Notes: generated from the sequence alone by a model not told the origin. 64,000 nucleotides of DNA from Diospyros lotus (GCF_014633365.1 NC_068350.1:30495119-30559118), one strand, 5' to 3'. Numbered from the stretch's first letter, positions 11,481 through 23,002 are shown. Made by a program: numbers and translations.

Positions 11481-12497
11481 AATGTTGTGCAAGAAAAATT
11501 AAGATTAGAAATTAGTTATAAAACAAAAAGATTTTTCTATATTTGGAACACAATGAATTTTCAAAAATAGATTAGAAGGGAATTAGGGATAATAAATCCC
11601 TTTGGGTAGTATAGAATATTGAAGTGGAAAAATTACTTGTGCAAATTTCATTTCTATTTATAATAATAATAATAATTAAATTTAAAAAACACAAAAAAAA
11701 TCAAAACCCATCTATTCTCTCTCTCACTCTCTGACTCCGAAACCCATCTCCCTCTCTCGTTTCCCTCGCCACCTCTTCGTCGTCCCCTTGTTTTCCGCCC
11801 TCTCAGCTAGTAGCCGTCGTTGTAGCCATCAGATCCACACCATCCAACGACTACTTTCCAGGTTTGCGCTGATAGCCACCCAAGTTCGCGCTCGACGCCG
11901 CCTCTCCTTCGTCCACCGCCTCTCATTTGAAACCATCTCCATAGTCACAACTTTCAGATCTGTACCATCCGCCGCTTCTTCATCATCGCAGCCTTCAGAT
12001 CTCCCGCTCTGTCGTCGTGGCCTTCAGATCTCCCTCTCTATCGTCACGACCTTCAGATTGTGGCCTTTGTTTCCGTCGCCAAGATCCGTGGTCATCACCG
12101 CTACTCGATCCGCCAAGCTTCAGTGAGTCTCTCATTCAAACCCTCTTTGTAGTTCTCTAATATTTCCCTCATTCGCTGTTGTCTCTCCGTTGTGCAGCCG
12201 ATCAGATCCACGATGCCGATCGGATCCACGTGTCCTGAGTCTCCCTTATTCAACTTCACGGTGAGCTTTTTTTCATTTGCATTTTTTTTTCATTTTTTTC
12301 CTATCTTTGTGATTGTTCTTGTTAAGGTTTCATAGTTATTCATTGTTCCAGCCAGATCTATCCAGATCAAGCCTCCAAGTTTGTCTGTTTGTCCGATCTG
12401 ATCTACCCAGATCCAGCTAGATCTACCACTATCTATCGAATTCCAACATCCAGGCAGATCTATACAGATCTACTTAGTCTAAAAAAAAAAAAAAATC
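11481..12497 (+). other. 5' region of the LBD copy: promoter/UTR-like, CT-rich
   Basis: No Copia coding sequence is seen here. A TATA-like stretch (TTCTATTTATAATAAT near 11650-11670) is followed by a CT-rich block with repeated CTTCAGATCTCCCTCTCT-like phrases (11960-12060), then a block rich in GATC (12170-12480) and an A-run at 12482-12495 just before the LBD start codon. This looks like promoter and 5' UTR sequence of a host gene. Open frames in it (for example 11788-12126) are low-complexity and match nothing I recognise. Confidence 0.4.
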
Positions 12498-13142
12498 ATG
12501 TTAGGACCCAGTTCTTCATGCGGTGCCTGCAAAGTCTTGAGAAGAAGATGTACCCAATCATACGTCTTTGCCCATTTCTTCTGCCATGAAAAAGGACCTA
12601 CTAATTTTGTACCTATCCATAAGGTTTTTGGTGCCAATAATGCCTCAAAGCTCTTGGCCCAACTTCCGGTTAGTGACCATTATGAGGCTGTCGCTATACT
12701 CTTATATGAAGCTCAAGCTAGGCTTCAAGATCTTATTTATGGCTGTGTATCCTATATTTTTGCCCTCCAACAGCAGGTCATCGATCTTCAATTTCATCTA
12801 CCTTTATTAAAGCAATTGCTATTTGTAAACTCTTATGCAAACCCTCTCAATGTTCAAAATTGGTTTTACACAGAAACCAATTCAAAGCCATATTATGACA
12901 ATTGATCTTTTCTTGTGGATGGTCCAAACCCTATTTGAAATTTTGAAAACTTAGTCATTCAAGAAGAAAATGTGTCGTTTCCTTATTTCCAAGAGGCTAG
13001 TTCGCAACCTTACCCAATCAAAACTAACAGCAACCAGTGGCCTTCACAGATGATATCAATGGACTTGGATCCGTCGTGTTCGACAACCATCATCAGCACT
13101 GAGCATCAGCGAAATCCAAAGCTATCAACATGGATGGCTTAG
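12498..13142 (+). pseudogene. LOB-domain (LBD) transcription factor pseudogene, intronless
   Basis: The ATG at 12498 opens a LOB domain: CGACKVLRRRC, then GPTNFVPIHKVFGANNASKLL (the GAS-like block), DHYEAVAILLYEAQARLQDLIYGCVSYIF and ALQQQVIDLQ (the leucine-zipper-like end). LBD proteins are plant DNA-binding regulators; the closest group by memory is class I, LBD16/18/29-like. The zinc-finger C motif is broken: the fourth cysteine is tyrosine (TQSY). The frame stops at 12903-12905 and again at 12936-12938, yet stays readable as protein-like sequence to a final TAG at 13140-13142. No intron interrupts the domain or its end, where class I LBD genes usually carry one, suggesting a processed copy. 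It lies inside a Sirevirus-like element. Confidence 0.85.
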
Positions 13143-13793
13143 ATTACTGCTTTGTAGATTCTGTAATGCTACTGTACCCATTGACTATTCTATGATTGCT
13201 TTCTTTGTAGATTTATTCTATGTTGTGTAATCTTAGATTTATGACTGGAATGGTTAGCGTAAAATTCCATAATGGATATGTTGTACTGTTTTTAATACTT
13301 AACGTTGCATCTATATTGTCAGTACTTTCGGTTTATCATCCATCATATTATTTATGTAGATTATGCTTGATAAATTTCTCTCATGGACTGTATTGTTTAA
13401 ATCTTTATTTTCTTTGTTAACAATGTCTTTTTAATTATGACAAAAAAGGAGAGATGAATAAGATGTTATGAGATGCAAGATTGTTTGTATGAGAGTGTGA
13501 ATTGTATATTATTTTTGTATGAGGGAGAAAAATGTATTATGATATTTTTTCATGTATGTGAGGAAATAGTATATCTGATAGATAGGACATCAGATTTGGC
13601 AATCAGGTCTGGTCTTTAAAACTCTTAAAAAAAAATTTATCTATTAAGCTATATTCAAAACATTTTTATGCTATTAGTATTTTTGAAAGGGGAGCTTATA
13701 GTATAAAATTAAGGGGGAGTTCAAAAATATTTTATCACATTAATCACCTCATAAATCATGTTTTTTTTATCATCATAAAAAAAAGGGGAGAAT
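13143..13793 (+). other. LBD 3' region, then Sirevirus-type purine-rich tracts and PPT
   Basis: After the LBD frame comes a T-rich stretch resembling a 3' UTR. From about 13430 the sequence changes to ATTATGACAAAAAAGGAGAG, with further tracts GAAAGGGGAGC (about 13685) and TTAAGGGGGAGTTC (about 13710), and finally AAAAAAAAGGGGAGAA (13778-13793) abutting the LTR. Repeated polypurine tracts before the 3' LTR are characteristic of Sireviruses; the last one is the likely plus-strand primer. Confidence 0.6.
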
Positions 13794-15007
13794 GTTGAAC
13801 CAAATTGCTCATATTAATTAAGTTTTGATGATTAACAAAAATATTTTCTCTTACTCATGCAAAAAGTAAATTTATTTTGAATTAAAAGAGAATTATTTTT
13901 AGACATATTTTCTTATTTTAATCATTTATGTCTCAAAAGCTTATATTTGAATTTTCAAATTTTGAATTAAAGGAGAATTATTTTTAGACATGTTTTCTTT
14001 TACTCATACAAAAAGTAAATTTATTTTGAATTAAAAGAGATTACTTTTAGATATGTTTTCTTATTTTAATCATTCATGTCTCAAAAGGTTATATTTGAAT
14101 TTTCAAATCTTGTTTTCTCATTCAAAAAGTAAATTTATTTTGAATTAAAGGTGGGACCTGTTTTCTTATTGTTTGAAAAAGCCTAAACATTTTTTGAATT
14201 TTGAACTTCATGTTAAACCTTTCTTTAGTAGCTAAAATACTTATAAATACCCCTCAAACTCATTTTTTGAGTATCTAAGTACTTACATTGCATATCCAAA
14301 GCACCCAAAAACTCTCAAATGCTCTCAAGCAAAACATCTAAGCAATCCAAGACTCTCAAAACATTATTGCACATCCACCGAAAAGCCACAAGGCAAGAGA
14401 AGAAAAGTTCTTCAAGTCTTCTATGACAAATATGAACTTCTCCATTTGAGGTTATAAATTTATTTATTTATTTAAATATTATTTTCTTGTATAATTTGTT
14501 CTTAATTACTTATTTATGTCCAAGTGTGGACAAATTTTTTGTAAGTATTTAAATTATTATTGAGGAATGTATAGGTTTCCTACATCCGTTAAAATGTAGG
14601 TGAATCTAGTTTTTAAGGTAAGGTGGGGAGAAAACATTAGTGTAGTGGTTGCCTAAAATCCATTGTAATCTAAGTGTGTGGTGTATATCTAGTTTTCAAG
14701 GTGAGCTAGTAAGGAAATCTTGGTGATTTTGATTTAGTGGAACTCCAAGGGTGGTTAGATCTTAGGAGAATAGATTAGGTGTGTGTAGAAACACCGAACC
14801 ACTATAAATTGTGTTGTACTTCATATTATTTATCTTTCTTATATCTTGTGGCTTACATTTATTATTAATCTCAAATATAATTTATTATATTTATCAAATA
14901 TATATTTTCAATAAAATCATTAATCAATAATATTTATTAAAATTGAGAAAAAATTTAATCACTCAATTCACCCCCTCTTGAGTGGTCATACCCTAAGGAA
15001 CCAACAG
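13794..15007 (+). mobile_element. 3' LTR of the Sirevirus-like Copia element
   Basis: Begins TGTTGAACCAAATT directly after the polypurine tract and ends GGAACCAACA, giving TGTTG...CAACA inverted ends over about 1214 bp. It contains the phrase ACCGAACCACTATAAATTGTGTTG, which resembles the end of Sirevirus-type LTRs, and a CACCCCCTCTTGAGTGG stretch just before the end. Three near-copies of a block around AAAAGTAAATTTATTTTGAATTAAA lie near 13864-14140. The partner 5' LTR is not in the window. Confidence 0.7.
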
Positions 15008-17537
15008 TGAAGAAGAAGATGAACAACAAATATGTGAGAAAAGAAAATGCCTCATTGTGAGAAAAGAAAATGGGTGAGGCTTTTATACAAGGGGTATATA
15101 AGTAATTTATACTTATCTATAAAATATCAGATAAATTTATTTGGGGAGCAGATAAATTTATCTATAAAAAGTTAGATAAAAAGTCACGTAAGGATTTTTT
15201 CAGGGATTATTAAATAAGTTTAACAAATACGTTAGAAAAGATAAAATTTTAAATATTTCCCATAGATTTTAGTTTTTTCATCTCATATCTTGATTAACAA
15301 ACACTACCTTGAAAATTTAGATTTCTAAATCTACATTTTATACATTTTAAAGGGTGAAGTTCTAAATTATCCACTAAATTTCGATTTAAGAGCTAAATTG
15401 GTTACTAAACTTTAAAATGGGTCAAATAAGCTTATTACCTAAAAAAGTAATCGAAAAGGGGATAAATTAGATTTTAAGAAAATTTAAGTATTTTTGTGCC
15501 AAACTTTTGATTAAGCGAGGCTGATTTAGAGTGGCTTTGTTGATAGATATACATCGATAAGTATGAACCCAATCAAAGATATACACACAAATATTATAGA
15601 AGTCTAATTTTAAAAGCCTACACCCTCTCTCTTCAAGTTAAAGGTTAAATGTTTCAATATTAAACAATAACAACCCTAGCTTTTGGTCAAGAAGTAGAAT
15701 CTCGATACAGTTTCAAACTTTTGTTTAGGAGCTAGAACCATAATATGGTTCTCTAATAATAAGTCAAATCTTTCACAAACAATGTGAGATCTTCTTATAA
15801 ACAAGTGAATCAAATACAACAATAATAAATGACTTATAATTCTTTAAAAATCAAATATAAAGGCTCGAACAATAATAACACAACTCAAAATGAATGTTTG
15901 AACACCTTCCTCTTTGAATGCCCAAATTTGAGAGTTGATAAGTGAGTGAATATTTGTTATGTTTAACCTATTTTGAGCCTTAACAGTTACTAACCATTGG
16001 AGACTTTGAGAGCTTGAGAAATTTCAAAGTTGAAATCTACTAATATCTTTGTTTGTTGTTGTGTTTTAAGACCCTATACTTATCCTATATATATTCTTCT
16101 CTATAAAACTAACTGTTACAAAGAAGGGCTATAGTATTTTTGAAATTCAAAAAATCTTTAGTCTTTTCTAGATTACAACCTAATTCATTCCAGCATCTGT
16201 CGGTATCTTTGATTACAAAAATATCATAAATATATTTTGTACAAGAAAAAATATATGGATCAGAATGATTTTTTGAGACAAATCAGATAAAGTTGAGAAA
16301 AGTTATAAGGAGACAACTTGAGATCATAATTAAACATAAACTTTTGTGAGAAAAAGTTCATAAGAGTGTGATGTGCCTAAAATGCAATGGCAAATGCACT
16401 AGTCGATCAAGTAATAAAGTGAATGAGTAAAGTATCGTTCCCACGGAGACTACTGAAACAAATACCGAAATGGAGCAATCCTATTCTTTATCTAGAAAAA
16501 TCAAATTAGAGATAATATCAACAAACTACAAAATAAAGTAAGAAGAATACAACGTATCAAAAATAACAAAATAAAGAGAAATTGAACAGGTTAAAACATA
16601 GAGATAAGATAGCTAAGGTATTCGATTCACCTACGAGAATATTGTAATCCTTACCAAATAAGTTAATTAGATGGATTTTACTTACATGTGACAACGAAAT
16701 TTCATAACTTATTTATTATCCTTTGGTCCGGGTATAATAAAACTATCGCTAATCACTAATTCTACACTTGGTCCATGTAAAATTAATTAATTAACAAGGC
16801 ATTAAGTTTTGTGAAATTCACCAACTCAAATCACTAATTCAAGCAAATTCAAGTTATCGCAAAGATGGATATTCATACTTGGTCTGTTTTAATATCCAAT
16901 CTAAGTTATGTGATATACAAAGCTTAATATAGAATTACTTAGTCTGTATCATTTATGTTCATAAAATCATTTAACAGGCGATCGGGCTATCAAAACAATA
17001 ATAGCCATATCACATAATCACATGAAATAAACATCAATCAAATTAACCGACAATAATATCAATCACAACATTGTCTCGTGGTTATCTTATTACCTTAGCT
17101 AACAAGAAATTTAGCCAATCATGATAATAGAAATTATCATAATTAAATTCTAGAAAAATATAATTAAAACTAAGAATTAATTCAAGAATAAAAGAATTAA
17201 CAATTAAAAAAATTAATTCAAAATTAAAATTCAAGATTTAGTGATTTAATGATTTTCATGATGGCTGATTTGCTTTTTCGTGCGCCACCTCCCAGATAGC
17301 TTAAATCCCTGCGTGCGTCGCTCCTTCAATTCCTCCAATTGCTTTGTCGCTGCTACCCCAATGCGCCACAAGCCTCTGTTGTATTTAATTTCCTTCGTCC
17401 GTGCATCGCCCAGGTCTCTGCTCTACCAAAACCAAATCAAAATCTCCATTATGTATTATAATATATATATACATAGACTCCAAGTCTCCACGCACAAGCA
17501 CAGAGCCCTAATCCATATCTCAATTTCAATTTATATT
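15008..17537. other. AT-rich non-coding stretch
   Basis: No convincing gene. Around 16372-16460 there is a less AT-rich phrase containing GCAAATGCACTAGTCGATCAAG and TATCGTTCCCACGG, which I recall as part of a widespread plant repeat of uncertain class. The remainder is simple AT-rich sequence. A small ORF at 17280-17567 has no recognisable domain. Confidence 0.5.
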
Positions 17538-17542
17538 ATTAT
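17538..17542. repeat. target-site duplication ATTAT (left)
   Basis: ATTAT directly before TGTTG; repeated at 24072-24076 directly after the other LTR. Confidence 0.85.
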
Positions 17543-18090
17543 TGTTGATACACGGTTACAACAATAAATTTGTAAAAGGAAAAATTGTCGATGGATGACC
17601 CACGTGTGGCTGATCCAAGAGATGGATGACTCTCGTATGGTGTAGCTGAGCGATAGATAGCTCACTCGAGGGATGGATGACTCCTTCGGGCCATGGGTGA
17701 CGTGTGGATTGTCCAAACGATGAGTAATTATCGGGAGAGATGGGTGAGTCTCCCAAGATGGAGTGACAGCGATGGATGAGTCTCCTGGGGGGTCACAACA
17801 GTGATGGATGAGTCTCTCGGGGGTCACGGCAGCGATGGGTGAGTCCCTTGTCTAGGTTGAGAGCGATGGATGAGTCTCTCGGGGGTCACGGCAGCGATTG
17901 GAGAGTCCCTTGGCTAGGTTGAGAGCGATGGATGACCTGCTAGAAAGAAAATCGATTAGGGGCGCGGGTGAAAATCCTCGCGTGGACCCTTCGATACTTA
18001 AGTTAGTCCATCGTAGAAGTGAAATGCTTGAAGACAAAAAGTAAGTATGAGAGTGAGAGGTTGCCTCCCGAATGAGAGAAAAATACCCCT

Positions 18091-18100
18091 TATTTATAGC
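18091..18100 (-). promoter_or_regulatory. TATA box in the left LTR
   Basis: GCTATAAATA on the minus strand. The same box occurs in the right LTR, where it would drive the genomic RNA. Confidence 0.6.
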
Positions 18101-18310
18101 GATGGGAGTGGCATCCATGTGTCGAGTGGCCCACTTTTCTTAGCGGATATCTCGGAGATGATTTTGACTGAGTCTTACAAGGTTATCAGCGCGAGGGTGC
18201 ATGGATGCAGGCATGCGAATGCTCGCAAAAAGGGGCGCGCATTAGGCACCCTTGAGGGACCTCTCTCGGGGGTGTGCAATACCCTCGAGAGAGGTTTCTC
18301 AGGGGTGGAG

Positions 18311-18575
18311 CCCCCCCCCCCCCCACGCTACTGCGTGGTAGCAGGAGGGGGGAAGAGGCCATGTCTGGCCGCTTCATGCGGCCTGGGCCCCTCTCCACGT
18401 TGCTGCATGGCAACAAGAGGGGGGGAAGCGGCCACAGTGTGCCACTTCCATGCAGTTACAGTGTGGCCGCTTCATGCGGCCTAGGGGGTCCCCCTCCTGG
18501 CTGCTTCAAGCAGCCAGGCTTCCCATGTGCTAGCCTGCCACGTGCAGCTCTTGGGGCTGCCACGTGACATTTATT
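18311..18575. repeat. hairpin cluster in U3
   Basis: Stems seen: GCTAC/GTAGC (18327-18331 with 18338-18342), GGCCGC/GCGGCC (18367-18372 with 18378-18383, and 18465-18470 with 18476-18481), GTTGC/GCAAC (18399-18403 with 18410-18414), GGCTGC/GCAGCC (18499-18504 with 18510-18515). Loops are of two types, TGCRTG and TTCAW, while stem bases change in pairs. The right LTR has the same set near 23780-24030. Confidence 0.75.
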
Positions 18576-18611
18576 TATTTATTTATTTTGATAATTCTTG
18601 AAGGCATAACA

Positions 18612-18630
18612 ATTGCTCCCTACTCTTTCT
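18612..18630 (-). other. polypurine tract of the gag-protease element
   Basis: On the minus strand GAAAGAGTAGGGAGCAAT runs directly into the 3' LTR start TGTTAT. This is the expected position and composition for plus-strand priming. Confidence 0.6.
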
Positions 18631-19555
18631 GTCGAGTCTCCCGGGAGGAAGAGTATTTTGCCTGCAACACTGCCATATTTTTAAGAGATTATTTTTCCTC
18701 CTTTATTTTGTAGCAATATCTTCCTCCACGTCTTTTGTAGCTATCTTTGGTATTTTCATATTTCAACTCCTCATAAGCGCGATGGCTTCAAGTAGATGTG
18801 GCAAAGTCTTCGAATGATGTGCTGAAGCTCCTGCCCTTGAAGTTGTGGTCCATGCATTCAGTTCTTCATTTTCTAGGAGTATAAATACGATTTCTTCATA
18901 CGCTCCCAGCTCTCGAGGTGACGGGGGCTCAGAAAGAACTCCAAATCAAGTTAAGAGTAACCATATCATTACTGGCTCGTATATGTATCTACATGTTGCC
19001 GAGAGATGAATTGGTGTATTGGGGAATTTTCTTCGAATCCAAAGGTGTTCGTGATGATTGTCACTCTATTTTCTAGTTTTTCGGATTACTTGCAAAATGA
19101 TGAATATGACATCTCTTTTTGTAGGGCAACAGTTATTGTCCCATTCGGACGCCAGGCGAAGCAGTGTAAGTCATTTGCGGGGCCGTTGAAATTATGCTCC
19201 CTCGATGTATCGCAGGATAACAGTTTCATGTCTTCTCGTTATTAGGCTACTTGTGAGGCAATGGGATGTTCTTGCCTCCTCATCACTAGGTTGTGAGCAG
19301 GGTAATGAGCCTTTTTGTTACAATGGTGCGACTCTCTAGCTTCAGGTGTACATGCTCGCTAGTATTCTGAGCGTAGTGTCTAAGTTTGCAATATTTTATT
19401 TTTACAGTTCGACATGATGCTTACGTCCGCAATTAAATAGCATAAGTATTTTATTTTTGCAGTTCGACATAATGCCTACATCCGCAATTAGAAAGAATAT
19501 ACATCATTTATTTTTGCGGTTCGGTGTAGCGCCTACGTCCACAATTAGTTTTGGT
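18631..19555. other. 3' non-coding region of the gag-protease element
   Basis: No gene. A plus-strand TATA-like box (GTATAAATA, 18879-18887) lies 268 bp inside the 3' LTR. About 19385-19545 holds three copies of a ~60-bp unit around TTTATTTTTGCAGTTCGACATAATGCC. ORFs here are short and featureless. Confidence 0.5.
18879..18887 (+). promoter_or_regulatory. possible antisense TATA box
   Basis: GTATAAATA on the plus strand, opposite to the element, just inside the 3' LTR where the antisense gene of a Tat element would start. No antisense ORF follows in this element. Confidence 0.35.
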
Positions 19556-19559
19556 ATTT

Positions 19560-20245
19560 TCTTGTTGCCGGGGTATGAGCAGGGCAACAGACTTGTTGTT
19601 TTCACCTTGTGGTTGGATTGTTAGCGAGACAACAGGTCTTTCTGTGTTTACCTCGTTGTCGGGCTAGTAGTAAGGTAATGGGCCTTAGGTTACCAGGCGA
19701 AGCGGTGTAGGTTGCTCACGGGTCAACAAATATTATGGCTCATTTCTATCGGACTTTTTGCAGGACAGTAATTTTATTTTCACCCCATTGTCAGGCCATG
19801 TGCGAGACAATGTCTTATTTTCCCCCTATTGTCGAACTACGCGCGGGACAATGGGCTTGTTATCTCCCTCGTTGCCGAGCAATAAGCAGGGCAACGGACT
19901 TTTAGCTTTCACTTCGTTACCGGGCTATGCGCGGGGCAATGAATTTTTGGTTTTCACCTCCTTGCCGGGCTGTGAGTAGGGCAACGGGTTTTTAGTTTTC
20001 TCCCCGTTGCTGGGCTATGAGCAGGGCAATGGGCTTTTAGTTTTCTCCTCATTGTCGGGCTATGCGCAGGATAATGAACCTTTAACTTTCACCTCGTTGC
20101 CGAGCTATGAGCGATAACGTCTTATTTTTCCCCTATTGTCGAACTACGTGTGGGATAATGGGCTTGTTATCTCCCTTGTTGCCGAGCTATAAGCAGGGCA
20201 ACAGGCTTTTAACTTTCTCCCAATTCCTAGGCCATGCGCGAGGCA
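19560..20245. repeat. 45-bp tandem repeat, each unit an inverted repeat
   Basis: Units begin at about 19827, 19872, 19917, 19962, 20007, 20052 and 20097, a period of 45 bp, with less regular units on both sides. A typical unit is GTTGCCGGGCTATGAGCAGG followed by GCAACGGGCTTTTAGTTTTC. Each has a stem of about six base pairs: GTTGCC/GGCAAC in some, ATTGTC/GACAAT in others. Confidence 0.85.
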
Positions 20246-20541
20246 ACGGGTCTTCGTTTGAAAAGGATCCTTGATGGAATCTGGTGGTTAATAGTGGATG
20301 CCATAATGATAATTTATTCGCAGAAGTGAGTACAAACATTTTGATGTGGTTCAGCCAAATGTGCCTACATCCATAATACCATTTTAGACTCACATTATTA
20401 TGATTCAAATAAAAGGAATAATACAACTTAATCTTGCATAGTATGCTTGGCAATCGATAAAGTCTCTTCACTCTGTTTCCCTTTTGTTGATGCAACATAG
20501 CACATGCGGGCCTTCTGTTGATCCCCTCAGACTTGTCCCAC

Positions 20542-21050
20542 TCATTGGGGTGTAGGAAATTTCATCAACAGATAGTAGGAAGAGACTACGGCTCTTATGT
20601 CGTTGAGCAAGGGACGACCAAAAATTAGATTATATGAAGTTGATGAGGCTTTAACCACCATAAAGCAGGCCTGGCATGTTGTTTTCTGAGGATCACAGCT
20701 CAACGTGACTGGCAACTGAATTGAACCAGCCACCGAGACAGGCTCCCCGGTGAAACTATATAAAGGGGAAGAGATATTCTTCAATTGATCTTGTGAAATG
20801 TGCATTTGCTCGAAGCAATTCCAATAAATGAGGTTAACTGAGCTACCTACCACTGTCTACCAAAATTCTCTCAATTGGGTACTTTGCAATGACAGCTGAG
20901 ATTACCATCGGGTTATCATGTGGAATGATTATATCTCTTCTGTCGACAGGTGTGAACATAATGGGCTCTTCATTTTCTCTAACCTCCATTATTGAATTGA
21001 CTTGATAAGCCAAACGGGCATAGGCTTTTCGAGAAGATGAGCTATCACCA
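20542..21050 (-). pseudogene. aspartic protease of the gag-protease element, frameshifted
   Basis: The minus strand reads VISAVIAKYPIERILVDSG, then in another frame VGSSVNLIYWNCFEQM, so the retropepsin box DSGSSVNL is split by a frameshift near 20850. It continues SYNLIFGRPLLNDIRAVVS, the usual second conserved block, and LLMKFPTPQ, where a stop ends it at 20542. The next expected domain, RT, is missing. The protease would process gag if intact. Confidence 0.8.
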
Positions 21051-22975
21051 GCCAAGGTTTTGCCGCCCGAAATGACATGTATAACCTGATGTGTTGGTTT
21101 ATTATCTAGAGGGAGATTTTGTCTGTAGTCGATTCCTCTCTCTTGCTGTCTTGGATTATGTATTTCCTGCGTTTCAGGCCTCTCTTCCCTTCTTTGTGGC
21201 TCCTTGTTGTTTTCCTCTTCTTCTCGTACATATCTTTGTAAGTGCCCTTCCCGGACAAGCATCTCAATTTGATTTTTCAACTCCCTACATTAATCAATGG
21301 AATGACCACGAGTCCTATGGTATCGATAGTACTCATCCTGATTCTTTCCTATAGGTCGATCCACCTTTTTTGGAAGTCTGATTAGGCTTGATCCTTCTAT
21401 GGCTGCCAATTTGATAGATCAAGGTTGGGTGAGTCGGGTATAGTGATTGAATTGGGGCCTGACATCATCTAGTCTTCGGGTCCTCTCTTGTCGCCGATTA
21501 AGGTCTTCTTCAATATCTCGTTCATTTCTTTTTCGCTCCCTGTCTTCATCCATTGCCACAATGCTCATTACTTCTGTATGGTGTATATATTTATTGGCCT
21601 TGACAAACAAATCTGTCAAGGATTTTGGCGGGTCTAGAGATAGGGATTCTTAGAAGGAAGTCAGTCACACCCCTTGGAACATGGCAGACACTGCCATCTC
21701 AATTGGTAGGTTGTGAATTTCAAGCGTAGCGTTCCGAAATCTATCCACATAATGGCATAGGGTCTCTTTGCTCCCCTGTCGAATGCTAAGGAGGTATGTC
21801 GCATTTTTCTTCCTCTGGCTATTAATAATGAATGCTTTGACAAATTCTGTCTTTAGCTGCCCAAACGAGGAAATGGATGCTTCAAGTAAACCATTAAACC
21901 AAGCCCGAGCATGCTCAACTAGGGTTAACGGGAAGGCTCTACACATTATCTCATCGTCCCATCCATGGAGTATCATCAAAGACTCGTAGTTCTGTATGTG
22001 ATCGTAAGGATCATCCTTGCCAGAGTAAGGAGTTATTTAGGGCATCTTAAACTTCCTTAGCAAGGGATTTTCCATTACTTCGGCCACAAATGGCAACCTC
22101 TCTCGTGATTGCTCTTCTGAAACTGGTAATAATTTATTTTGCTGCAACACTTGCTCAATCATTTTCTTCATGTCAGCTGTTTCCCAAGCACTAAATGTCG
22201 TAGGGTTGTCATTAAGCTCATCATTCTACTTGGTTACGAGTTTAGAGGAATTTCGACCTCCTTCCACGGGAGTGCTAGCCACCGTTTCAGAATATCTTCC
22301 CTTTTAAGGGCTTCGTCTTTCTGTCTTTCGACGATTAATTCCTCCTTGATTTCCTCGATGGGGAGAAGTTTGGCTATGAGCCCTTCTTAAGGGAGATATT
22401 GGTTGATTGTTTCAAGAAGGGATAGGTCGAGCATGAGTTTCAGGGGTCGTTTCCCGATAAGAGTCGTTCCCTGGTACCTCCTAATGAGCCTTATGGGATG
22501 GAGTTGTTTTAGGAATAAACTTTCTCAATGTGGCTGGGATTGACCCGTGAGGAACTAAGCTTTGCAAAATTCTAGCCATTTCGCGAAGAGTTTGCACCTC
22601 TTTGGCATGTTATTGTCATAAGGCCTCATACTCAGCCCAAGGAACTACCGATGGGATAGGTATACCTGAGTAGGGTCCTGAAAGGGTATGTGTGGTGGTA
22701 AGGGGTGGCACTTGAAGTTGAACCCCCAATGGATGAGGAGGCCTTGGAAGGGGTGGCTGCTGATGAGTGAGGGATGGGTGACCCTCACAATGGGACTGAT
22801 GGATGAGGGGTGGCTAGCCCCCATGGATGAGGGGTAGTTGATCTTCATGAATAGATTGACGTTGTTCTTCCACCCGAGATAGGGTATCTTGTTGAGGTGA
22901 TTGTGCACCACGAGAGAGAGTCTGTCGACCGCTTCGAGTTTGTGCCATGGTGAATGAAGGTTTCTTGGCCTTTTG
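20843..22975 (-). pseudogene. gag of the gag-protease element, broken
   Basis: Starts near 22950 (MAQTRSGRQTLSRGAQSP in one minus frame) soon after the PBS. An N-terminal Pro/His/Gln-rich region is followed by the conserved gag domain: LHGWDDEIMCRAFPLTLVEH, ARAWFNGL, FGQLKTEFVKAFI, LLSIRQGSKETLCHYVDRF (21979-21665), then FVKANKYIHHTEV (21619 leftward) and a region leading to the protease. Stops and at least one frame change occur. Gag would assemble particles; its degree of decay is moderate. Confidence 0.8.
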
Positions 22976-22982
22976 TTCAAGT

Positions 22983-23000
22983 TTCCCACAGACGGTGCCA
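22983..23000 (-). other. primer binding site of the gag-protease element
   Basis: TGGCACCGTCTGTGGGAA on the minus strand, two bases inside the 5' LTR end (CAACA). This is a common plant Gypsy PBS form. Confidence 0.8.
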
Positions 23001-23002
23001 AT

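Larger units (their letters stand above)
17543..18611 (-). mobile_element. 3' LTR of the gag-protease element
   Basis: TGTTG...ATAACA, 1069 bp, same length as the right LTR. The left part holds short tandem units such as GATGGATGAGTCTCTCGGGGGTCAC. A minus-strand TATA box is at 18091-18100. The U3 side (18300-18570) is GC-rich and packed with short hairpins; C14 at 18311-18324. Confidence 0.9.

Noticed and set aside
17280..17567. 95-residue frame left of the gag-protease element
   Set aside because: No recognisable domain; it runs into the LTR, so it is not a native gene.
22645..23001. 118-residue minus frame beginning in the PBS
   Set aside because: The neighbouring frame has the gag-like start; this one is a shadow.
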